Position numbers and translations under genes: made by a program. A stretch of 5,605 nt of DNA, from assembly GCA_021414185.1 (NCBI GenBank), contig JAIOOZ010000072.1, positions 1 through 5,605 of the forward strand. Reading direction: 5' to 3'. This stretch comes from Betaproteobacteria bacterium (GTDB lineage Bacteria; Pseudomonadota; Gammaproteobacteria; Burkholderiales; SG8-41). The notes beneath the pieces were generated by a model that searched no databases, had not been told where the DNA came from, and worked only from the letters and a program-made list of their open reading frames with translations. Shown piece by piece: positions 1 to 5,141 of this stretch. The stretch's first letter is position 1; every line of letters begins with the position of its first letter.

Positions 1-25
1 GGCAGCACAAAACATAAAAACCACT

Positions 26-32
26 GGGGGAG
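26..32 (+). promoter_or_regulatory. ribosome binding site of the NHL propeller gene
   Basis: GGGGGAG lies three bases before the ATG at 36; its GGGGG part is five bases away. It is purine-rich, Shine-Dalgarno-like, and supports the ATG at 36 as the start. The promoter must lie mostly left of the window: only 35 bases precede the start and no -35/-10 pair is visible in them. Confidence 0.65.
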
Positions 33-35
33 ATC

Positions 36-1292
36 ATGCCGAATTTCACAGGCCACGCGCTGCGCTTTGCCGCGCGTCTCGCCATTGTTGCTTCCGCTGT
101 TTGCCTGCCGGCCGCACTCGCGCAAAACGAATCCGAAACAACCAAGTCAGGAATCGCCGCGCCCGTAATGGGAGCTGCACCGCGCGCAGTGCCCGCCGAA
201 CAGCGCGTGACGATCTTGCCCGGCACCAACGTCGTCAATGTGGCGGCGGCGCAGAAAATAGGCGGCGTGCCGCAATTCCAGGTCGACCCGTTCTGGCCCA
301 AGCCACTGCCGCACAATTGGATCCTCGGCCAGGTGTCCGGCGTCGCGGTCGACAAGCGCGGCCATGTCTGGATCATCCATCGCCCGCGCTCGCTCTCCGA
401 ACGCGAAGTCGGCGCCCAGCAGAATCCACCGTGGAGCAAGTGCTGCTACGCCGCGCCACCGGTACTGGTGTTCGACGAAGCGGGCAACCTGGTGCGAGCC
501 TGGGGTGGCAGCGGCGCAGGTTATGAATGGCCCGAAGTCGAGCACGGCATCTTTATCGACGACAACGACTTCGTGTGGACGGCGGGCAGCGGCAGCAAGG
601 ACTCGCAAATCCTTAAATTCACGCTCGACGGCAAATTCGTCCTGCAGATCGGCAAGAGCGGCCAGTCGAAAGGCAGCAACGACACCGCGAACCTCGGCAG
701 CCCCGCCGATCTCAATGTCGATACGGCGGCGAAAGAAGTCTATGTCGCGGACGGCTACCGCAACCGGCGCGTCATCGTGTTCGACTCGGAAACGGGCGCT
801 TACAAGCGGCACTGGGGCGCATATGGCAAAGCACCGAGCGACGACAAGACTCCGGCTTACGACCCGGCGCTGCCGCCTGCCGCGCAATTCGGCCGGCCGG
901 TGCACTGCGTGCGCTTTTCCAAAGACGGGCTGGTCTACGTCTGCGATCGCACCAACGACCGCGTGCAGATGTTCAGGAAAGACGGCACTTTCGTCGCGGA
1001 AGCGTTCTTCGAGAAGAACACGCGCCTGAACGGATCGGTATCCGAACTCGTGTTCTCACCCGACCGCGACCAGAAATTCATTTACATGGCGGATGGTGTC
1101 AACAACGAACTGCGCATCATCGAGCGCGCCACCAACGAAACGCTCGCCCGTGTCGGCCGGCCGGGCCGCTTCGCGGGGCAGTTCCACGTCGTGCACAACC
1201 TCGCGGTGGACAAGCAGGGCAACGTTTACACGACTGAGGTCAACACCGGACAACGCGTGCAGAAATTCCGCCGCATCGATCCGCAAAATTGA
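36..1292 (+). CDS. exported NHL-repeat beta-propeller protein, PAL (peptidyl-amidating lyase) domain-like
   Basis: A 418-residue protein. Residues 1-29 look like a Sec signal peptide: Arg at 10 and 14, a hydrophobic stretch to about 27, and likely cleavage after Ala-Leu-Ala at 29, so the protein is probably periplasmic. After a low-complexity linker to about 78, NHL-type blades run from about 95 to 412, each with the pattern hydrophobic-xVDxxGxVYVxDxxNxRVxxF. Compared from memory with the PAL core of animal PAM, the segments line up in order: LGQVSGVAVD (97-106), His115-Arg116 (PAM Arg533), His170 (His585), Asp239-Gly240-Tyr241 (Tyr654), His290 (His690) and His387 (His786). These are the catalytic Arg/Tyr and the three zinc histidines. 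Cys136, Cys137, Cys291 and Cys303 could form disulfides in the periplasm. Family membership is well supported. True lyase activity is inference: many bacterial members are annotated only as NHL or six-bladed propeller proteins. It is transcribed alone and converges on the molybdenum enzyme gene. Confidence 0.88.
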   Translation: MPNFTGHALRFAARLAIVASAVCLPAALAQNESETTKSGIAAPVMGAAPRAVPAEQRVTILPGTNVVNVAAAQKIGGVPQFQVDPFWPKPLPHNWILGQVSGVAVDKRGHVWIIHRPRSLSEREVGAQQNPPWSKCCYAAPPVLVFDEAGNLVRAWGGSGAGYEWPEVEHGIFIDDNDFVWTAGSGSKDSQILKFTLDGKFVLQIGKSGQSKGSNDTANLGSPADLNVDTAAKEVYVADGYRNRRVIVFDSETGAYKRHWGAYGKAPSDDKTPAYDPALPPAAQFGRPVHCVRFSKDGLVYVCDRTNDRVQMFRKDGTFVAEAFFEKNTRLNGSVSELVFSPDRDQKFIYMADGVNNELRIIERATNETLARVGRPGRFAGQFHVVHNLAVDKQGNVYTTEVNTGQRVQKFRRIDPQN

Positions 1293-1306
1293 CGAATCTC
1301 CGAGTT

Positions 1307-1376
1307 CGTCATGCCCGCGAAGGCGGGCATCCAGAAACCCCCGCAAACCTGGGTTCCCGCCTGCGCGGGAACGACG
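1307..1376. repeat. inverted pair of REP-like hairpins, probable two-way terminator
   Basis: Two related 28-bp units face each other. Unit 1 (1307-1334) carries ATGCCCGC-GAAG-GCGGGCAT at 1311-1330. Unit 2 (1349-1376) carries GTTCCCGC-CTGC-GCGGGAAC at 1353-1372. Each has 8-bp perfect arms and a 4-base loop. The reverse complement of unit 2 matches unit 1 at 23 of 28 positions by eye, and a 14-bp spacer separates them. The CGTCATGCCCGCGAAGGCGGG core is a familiar dispersed intergenic repeat of betaproteobacteria, similar in form to the neisserial dRS3 repeat. It fills the gap between two convergent genes, 14 bp after one stop and 18 bp after the other, so it probably ends or insulates both transcripts. 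There is no U-tract, so intrinsic termination is not certain. Confidence 0.85.
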
Positions 1377-1394
1377 CAGCCTAATTCAAACTCG

Positions 1395-3674
1395 TTAACG
1401 CGCTCGCGCGCCGCGCATCGCGTGCCAGAGTTTCGACGGCGTGAAGGGCATGTCGAGATGGTTGATGCCGAAAGGTCGCAGCGCATCGACGGTTGCATTG
1501 ACCAGCGCGGGCAACGAACCGCTGCAGCCGGATTCACCTACGCCCTTGGCGCCGAGCGCGTTGGTCGGCGTCGGCACCGGATAATCGTGGACTGCGATGT
1601 CGCGCAGCATGCTGGCGCGCGGCATCGTGTAATCCTGGAAACTGCCGGTGAGCAGCTGCGCAGTGGCCTCGTCGTAAATCGCGTGCTCGCCGAAAACCTG
1701 GCCCGCGCCTTGCACCACGCCGCCGTGCACCTGGCCTTCGACCAGCACCGGGTTGATGACATTGCCGAGATCGTCGACCGCCGTGTAGCGCGCGATGGTT
1801 GCCATGCCCGTCTCACGATCGATTTCCACTTCAGCGATGTGGCAGCCGTTCGGATAGGTCGCACCGAAGCTGCCTTCCGCTACCGTATTCAGCGGGTGCG
1901 GCGTGGCGCCCGCCAGCGCGCGCGCGAGTTCGATGAAACCGAGCGAGCGGTCGCCGGCGTGGAATTTCCCTTCGCTGTAGCGCAACTCGCTCTCTTCGAC
2001 CTTCAGCTGCGCCGCGGCGTGGGGACGCGCAATCTCGATCAGCTTTTCGCCGAGCACGCGAAACGCGCTGCCGGTGCCCAGCGCGCCACGCGAACCGCCG
2101 GTCCCGCTGCCCGTCAACGCGGCGGCAGGCGTCTGCGGATCGAAGCGGATCAACGCCGCATCTATTCCCAGGGTTTCAGCAACGATTTGCGGGAACACCG
2201 TTTCATGTCCCTGCCCCGACGCATGCGTGACCGCGAATAATTTCATGCCGCCATCCGCATCGAACTCTACCGCGACCTGGTCCTTCGGCGCGCTGCCACC
2301 ACCGCCCGCTTCGAGATAAGTCGCGATGCCTATGCCGCGCAGCTTGCCGGCGCTCTCGCTGGCCGTGCGGCGCATCGCGAAGCCGTACCAGTCGGCATGC
2401 TTCAAAGCGTCCTTCATCACCGCCGAGAAATCCCCGGAGTCGTAGGTAGTGCCGTTCGGCGTGGTGTACGGCATGGCCGCGCGCGTAATGAAATTCCGGC
2501 GCCGCAATTCGAGCCCGTCGAAACCGTGTTCATGCGCGGCATAATCGACGAGCCGCTCGATGGCATACGCAATGTCGGGACGTCCCGCGCCGCGATAAGC
2601 CGAAACCGGCGTGGCATTGGTATAGGCGAGGCGCGAGCGCGCATACATTGCGGGTATGCGATAAACGCCGCCCATCGTAATCGTCAGATTCTTGGTCGCG
2701 ATATACGGCCCGAAAGCCGCCGCATACGCGCCGAGATCGGCACGGTCGTCGAAACGGATCGCCAGCATCTTGCCGTCGGCATCGAGCGCCAGTTCGCCGG
2801 TGAGCGACAACGCGCGTCCCTGGAAATCGCTCATGAAGATTTCACTGCGCGTACCCACCCATTTCACCGGGTGCGCGAGCTTTTGTGCCGCCAACATCAG
2901 CGCGAAATATTCAGGATAGGCGGCACCGTGCACGCCGAAACTGCCGCCGACGTCCTGCGTGACGATATCGAGCTTCTCTTTATCGAGCCCGGTCACCGCC
3001 GCAAGCTGGCCGCGCATGCCGCCTATGCCCTGCAGCGGCAGGTGCAAAGTGTAAACACCGCTGGCCGCGTCATACGCGGCGAGACAGGCGCGCGGCTCCA
3101 GCATATTGCCGACGAGGCGCTGGCTTTCGACCGTGACCTTGCTCACGTATTTCGCGCATGCAAACGCCGCGGCAGTCGCCTGCTCGTCGCCGGATTCGTA
3201 TTCGAATGCGAGATTGCCGGGCACGTTGGCGTGCAACTGCGGTGCGCCGGCAGCCGTCGCGGCATCGAACGTGGCGACGGCGGGCAGATCGCGGTATTCG
3301 ATTTCTATGAGATCACGCGCGTCTTCCGCGATGGCCGCCGATTCGGCAACCAGCATGGCGACTGCCTCGCCGACGAAGCGCACGTGGCCTTGCGCCAGCA
3401 CCGGATGCAGGGGCTTCAGCATTACCTGGCCGTCTTTGCCCGTGTAATTGACTACGTTGGGCAATGATTTGAAGCCGGCCGCGCGCGCATCTTCGCCGGT
3501 AAACACGGCCTTCACGCCGGGCTGCGCCAATGCGCGTGTAGCGTCCAGGCTGACGATTTCAGCATGGGCGCGGTCCGCGCGCAGAAATACCGCATGCAAC
3601 TGGTCCGGCAGGTTCCAGTCAGCGGTGTAACGGCCGTGGCCGGTGGTCAAACGATGATCTTCGCGTCGCGACAT
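1395..3674 (-). CDS. xanthine dehydrogenase / CoxL-family molybdopterin-binding large subunit
   Basis: A 759-residue protein when started at the ATG at 3674, a usual length for this subunit. It should bind the molybdopterin cofactor and hydroxylate an aldehyde, N-heterocycle or similar substrate. Visible in order: the N-terminal RRED-hRLTTGHGRY segment (3-16); a domain-a/b hammerhead with HVRFVGEAVA around 97-106; the GGSFG motif (243-247); AYRGAGR (359-365), the form II active-site loop instead of the AYRCSFR loop of true CO dehydrogenases; ASGQGHET (485-492); the Gly/Ser-rich cofactor loop TGSGTGGSRGA (about 521-531); and GVGESG with the catalytic Glu at about 714. A TTG at 3731 would add 19 residues but has no spaced ribosome site. 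The ATG leaves only two residues before RRED, so the start is moderately sure. Neither the 2Fe-2S nor the FAD subunit gene is beside it. It is divergent from the hemerythrin gene. Substrate cannot be told. Confidence 0.93.
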   Translation of the reverse strand: MSRREDHRLTTGHGRYTADWNLPDQLHAVFLRADRAHAEIVSLDATRALAQPGVKAVFTGEDARAAGFKSLPNVVNYTGKDGQVMLKPLHPVLAQGHVRFVGEAVAMLVAESAAIAEDARDLIEIEYRDLPAVATFDAATAAGAPQLHANVPGNLAFEYESGDEQATAAAFACAKYVSKVTVESQRLVGNMLEPRACLAAYDAASGVYTLHLPLQGIGGMRGQLAAVTGLDKEKLDIVTQDVGGSFGVHGAAYPEYFALMLAAQKLAHPVKWVGTRSEIFMSDFQGRALSLTGELALDADGKMLAIRFDDRADLGAYAAAFGPYIATKNLTITMGGVYRIPAMYARSRLAYTNATPVSAYRGAGRPDIAYAIERLVDYAAHEHGFDGLELRRRNFITRAAMPYTTPNGTTYDSGDFSAVMKDALKHADWYGFAMRRTASESAGKLRGIGIATYLEAGGGGSAPKDQVAVEFDADGGMKLFAVTHASGQGHETVFPQIVAETLGIDAALIRFDPQTPAAALTGSGTGGSRGALGTGSAFRVLGEKLIEIARPHAAAQLKVEESELRYSEGKFHAGDRSLGFIELARALAGATPHPLNTVAEGSFGATYPNGCHIAEVEIDRETGMATIARYTAVDDLGNVINPVLVEGQVHGGVVQGAGQVFGEHAIYDEATAQLLTGSFQDYTMPRASMLRDIAVHDYPVPTPTNALGAKGVGESGCSGSLPALVNATVDALRPFGINHLDMPFTPSKLWHAMRGARAR

Positions 3675-3797
3675 GGATGCTTCTGCTTGGCTGAGGAATC
3701 GGTAGTATGCGGGAAGTTGCGCGCGATGCAACCCCGTGGCCGGGCCGGCGTGGCGCCCGCCCGCGCACCTGCCTACCCGCCACCATGAGCTTCATTG

Positions 3798-3839
3798 TTG
3801 ACGCAGGTCAAACAGCGCGCCGCGCGCCTGGGAAATAAT
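3798..3839 (+). promoter_or_regulatory. FNR/DNR-type activator site with -10 box (class II promoter) for the hemerythrin gene
   Basis: TTGAC-GCAG-GTCAA (3798-3811) is a perfect 14-bp palindrome of FNR/ANR/DNR type (consensus TTGAT-N4-ATCAA; TTGAC half-sites are accepted by this regulator family). AATAAT at 3834-3839 matches the sigma-70 -10 consensus at five of six positions. Taking +1 at 3846, six bases after that box, the palindrome centre falls at exactly -41.5, the classic class II position where FNR-type proteins replace the -35 element. This leaves a 44-base leader before the ATG at 3890, containing a small GGCGC/GCGCC hairpin (3853-3867). On the opposite strand, the equivalent -10 position (3770-3775) reads TAGGCA, a poor match, so control appears directed at the hemerythrin gene. 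Predicted from sequence only. Confidence 0.72.
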
Positions 3840-3875
3840 CGCGTAAACGAGCGGCGCATCCGGCGCCACGACAAA

Positions 3876-3881
3876 GAAAGG
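3876..3881 (+). promoter_or_regulatory. ribosome binding site of the hemerythrin gene
   Basis: GAAAGG, eight bases before the ATG at 3890, is a reasonable Shine-Dalgarno match at good spacing. It decides this start, which also places the conserved W-H-x-x-H helix at residues 8-12. Confidence 0.6.
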
Positions 3882-3889
3882 CAATCGAC

Positions 3890-4435
3890 ATGAGCGATCC
3901 GGTCACCATGTGGCATCGCGAGCACATGCGCTTTGCGCGGCTGCTCGATTTCGTCGAGAAGGAGATGAGCGAGTTTCATTTCGGCGGACAATCCGACTAC
4001 GAGTTGATGCGCGAGGCGGTGCATTACCTTCAGCATTACGCGAGCCGTTTTCACCATCCGCGCGAAGACGTCGCGTTCGAACGCATGGTCGAGCGTTATC
4101 CCGACAAGCGGGTCGCGATTGCGCGCCTGCAGCAGGAGCACCGCGTAATCGAGGTCGCGGGAAACGATCTGCTCAACTATCTCGATTCAATTCTCGAAGA
4201 CACGGTAGTCCCGCGCGACAAGGTCGAAGCCGCCGCCGCCACCTACCTCGTCTATTACCGCCATCACCTCGCGACCGAAGAAGCGGAGATACTCCCGCTC
4301 GCCGCGGAATTGCTCACGCCGGAAGACTGGGCCGCAGTTGTCGCCGCCGTCCCTGCGGGCCCCGATCCGCTGTTCGGGAGTGACATCAGCGCGCGCTATC
4401 GCGATCTGCATGCGCAGATTTCACGCGGTGCGTGA
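3890..4435 (+). CDS. hemerythrin-like (HHE) di-iron protein
   Basis: A 181-residue, probably cytoplasmic helical protein with no signal peptide. The hemerythrin/HHE four-helix bundle fills residues 5-140. Likely iron ligands follow the family pattern: His9/His12 (WHREH) in helix 1; His55-x3-Glu59 inside HHPRED in helix 2; His84 (QQEH) in helix 3; and His126-x3-Glu130 in helix 4 (YRHHLATEE). The two HxxxE motifs are those expected of a carboxylate-bridged di-iron site. The last 40 residues, after LTPEDW, form a short extension of no known role. Such proteins bind O2 or NO, sense oxygen, or repair iron-sulfur clusters damaged by NO (YtfE/RIC group). The FNR/DNR-type promoter upstream fits a role under low oxygen or NO. 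It stands alone: the upstream gene is divergent and the downstream gene convergent. The exact function within the family is open. Confidence 0.9.
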   Translation: MSDPVTMWHREHMRFARLLDFVEKEMSEFHFGGQSDYELMREAVHYLQHYASRFHHPREDVAFERMVERYPDKRVAIARLQQEHRVIEVAGNDLLNYLDSILEDTVVPRDKVEAAAATYLVYYRHHLATEEAEILPLAAELLTPEDWAAVVAAVPAGPDPLFGSDISARYRDLHAQISRGA

Positions 4436-4442
4436 AATCTGC
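4414..4442. terminator. perfect hairpin overlapping the hemerythrin stop codon
   Basis: GCAGATTTCACGC (4414-4426) and its exact reverse complement (4430-4442) flank a 3-base GGT loop: 13 bp with no mismatch. The left arm encodes the last residues of the hemerythrin protein and the TGA (4433-4435) sits in the right arm. No T-run follows on either strand, so it is not a textbook intrinsic terminator. It may act as a 3'-end stabiliser or as a terminator together with the inverted repeat directly downstream. Confidence 0.55.
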
Positions 4443-4443
4443 A

Positions 4444-4523
4444 AGAGAGGGGAGAGGCGAGAGGGGAAAGGTGCAAAGGCTCTAAAGCTTTTCCCCCTCC
4501 CGCCTTTCTCCTCTCCCCTCTCT
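4444..4523. repeat. purine/pyrimidine-asymmetric inverted repeat between convergent genes
   Basis: AGAGAGGGGAGAGG (4444-4457) is exactly reverse-complemented at 4510-4523. The arms continue imperfectly inward: GAGGGGAAA at 4461-4469 against the complement of 4491-4499. Positions 4443-4471 hold one pyrimidine in 29 bases, and 4489-4523 hold one purine in 35. GAGAGGGGAGAG is also a mirror repeat. It lies between the hemerythrin stop and the GIY-YIG-like stop and can fold into a long G-C-rich stem in either transcript, so a two-way terminator role is plausible. It may also be a copy of a dispersed repeat; copy number cannot be seen here. Confidence 0.7.
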
Positions 4524-4530
4524 ACGCTTT

Positions 4531-4857
4531 TCAAGCTTGCCACACTCCGTAGCCCGCTTCCCGCAGCGCGATCGCGAGTTCGACCTCCATCTCGGCCGCT
4601 GCCGCGTACGGCATCGGGTTGTAGCACTCGTATAACTCGGGCAACAGCCGCTGTCCGTACTTCTGCACGTAGCGGTTGGCGCGCACGCCTGCTTTGTGCT
4701 TGTCGAACCTTGCATCGGGGTCTAGCCCCGTCATGCCTACATACACGCAGGGCTTGGCAGGATCGTAGTCAGGATTGCATTTAACGAACTTCGGTTCGTA
4801 CAGCACGTCCTGCGACAGCAGGACGACGTAGACGTGGTGGTGATGGCGGGCTGCCAT
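4531..4857 (-). CDS. small GIY-YIG-like protein, function unknown
   Basis: A 108-residue protein. The fold signature is a GIY-YIG-like core: VYVV at 9-12 (the 'GIY' strand), then CVYVGMT at 37-43 (the 'YIG' strand), Arg50 and His54 in the following helix (DARFDKHKAG), and Glu89/Glu91 in a later helix (AAEMEVELA). These sit where the catalytic Arg and metal-binding Glu of GIY-YIG nucleases belong. The insert between the two strands (PKFVKCNPDYDPAKP) is longer than in short UvrC/YhbQ-type domains. The C-terminal half contains LLPELYECYNPMPY and ends in GYGVWQA. The N-terminus has four His in a row at 5-8. I recognise the overall pattern as a widespread uncharacterised bacterial family but cannot give a function. 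Upstream DNA shows only a weak GGA-like ribosome site and no clear promoter. The stop lies seven bases from the inverted repeat at 4444-4523. Confidence 0.75.
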   Translation of the reverse strand: MAARHHHHVYVVLLSQDVLYEPKFVKCNPDYDPAKPCVYVGMTGLDPDARFDKHKAGVRANRYVQKYGQRLLPELYECYNPMPYAAAAEMEVELAIALREAGYGVWQA

Positions 4858-4887
4858 ATCCGTTAAAGACTTCTATTCAATCCTGAA

Positions 4888-4914
4888 CCGCGAAGGACGC
4901 GAAGGACGCAAAGG
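4888..4914 (+). repeat. left outer arm: 9-bp unit CGCGAAGGA repeated
   Basis: Built from CGCGAAGGA twice and then CGCAAAGG, preceded by CC. The type 'CGCGAAGGACGCGAAGGACG' is a widely seen intergenic repeat in proteobacteria. Its partner arm, 5063-5089, is in inverted orientation with two mismatches, at the fifth and twenty-third positions. Confidence 0.85.
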
Positions 4915-4940
4915 AAAACCCAAGGAACACAAAAAGTCTT

Positions 4941-5046
4941 GTAGGGTGGGCAACTTGTTGCCCACGCCGCCGGAATTCCGGTACGCCCTGCCACCATCGC
5001 GTCAATACTTCAGTTTTCCGCGTGGGCAACAAGTTGCCCACCCTAC
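4941..5046. repeat. inner element with 27-bp perfect terminal inverted repeats
   Basis: Arms 4941-4967 and 5020-5046 are exact reverse complements and begin GTAGGGTGGGCAAC. Each arm also contains its own palindrome, GTGGGCAAC-TT-GTTGCCCAC (4946-4965; the copy at 5022-5041 has AA in the centre), so each can fold alone or pair with the other. The core holds a 12-bp palindrome, CCGGAATTCCGG (4970-4981), and no open frame of note. GTAGGGTGGGCAA-type repeats are common intergenic elements in many bacteria. Confidence 0.88.
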
Positions 5047-5062
5047 GTGATTCTAAAGCTTC

Positions 5063-5089
5063 CCTTCGCGTCCTTCGCGTCCTTTGCGG
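5063..5089 (-). repeat. right outer arm: inverted copy of the 9-bp-unit repeat
   Basis: Reverse complement of the arm at 4888-4914 at 25 of 27 positions. It lies 53 bp beyond the stop codon of the Bug-family gene, on the downstream side of that transcript. Confidence 0.85.
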
Positions 5090-5102
5090 TAAAAGATTTT
5101 CC

Positions 5103-5118
5103 CCCGCAGCAATGCGGG
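5103..5118 (-). terminator. weak hairpin downstream of the Bug-family gene
   Basis: CCCGCA-(4-base loop)-TGCGGG lies 23 bases past the stop of the minus-strand gene at 5142. On that strand it is followed by GG, then AAAATCTTTT, so the U-rich part is displaced and short. It is a possible but poor intrinsic terminator. Confidence 0.35.
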
Positions 5119-5141
5119 TCTCGCGCACAACGCGCGCCGGC

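Larger units (their letters stand above)
4888..5089. repeat. nested composite inverted-repeat element, non-coding
   Basis: This 202-bp stretch fills most of the 284-bp gap between the GIY-YIG-like gene and the Bug gene. It consists of an outer inverted pair (4888-4914 and 5063-5089, 25 of 27 positions matching) around an inner perfect inverted pair (4941-4967 and 5020-5046). Spacers are 26 bp on the left and 16 bp on the right, with a 52-bp core (4968-5019). No transposase or believable gene is inside; open frames here only translate the repeat into Phe-Ala-Ser-Phe-Ala-Ser. The arrangement resembles a miniature non-autonomous element, or one intergenic repeat inserted within another. Confidence 0.85.

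Noticed and set aside
14..35. Lipobox in the propeller's signal peptide around Cys23
   Set aside because: Residues before Cys23 are Ser-Ala-Val, which do not fit the lipobox pattern, and a good signal peptidase I site follows at Ala29.
1311..3630. Long open frames on the plus strand inside the molybdenum enzyme gene (309 and 356 residues)
   Set aside because: They lie antisense to a gene with clear family motifs, are rich in Arg/Ala/His as expected of GC-rich shadow frames, and show no domain pattern.
3672..3731. TTG start at 3731 for the molybdenum enzyme gene
   Set aside because: The only G-rich stretch touches the TTG with no spacing, and the extra 19 residues do not resemble the family's N-terminus; the ATG at 3672-3674 is preferred, though not certain.
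4806..4825. Hairpin CGTCCTGC-GACA-GCAGGACG near the start of the GIY-YIG-like gene
   Set aside because: Perfect 8-bp arms, but wholly inside coding sequence of high GC with no sign of a regulatory role; chance is an adequate explanation.
4481..5061. The 10-mer TCTAAAGCTT occurs at 4481-4490 and 5052-5061, next to two different repeats
   Set aside because: Too short to claim common origin; the flanking bases do not align beyond it.
4888..5089. CRISPR array
   Set aside because: The repeats are inverted and made of 9-bp tandem units, without regular spacers, and no cas genes are present.
5103..5118. Strong intrinsic terminator for the Bug-family gene
   Set aside because: The hairpin is only 6 bp and the T-rich stretch is short and displaced, so it is listed only as weak.
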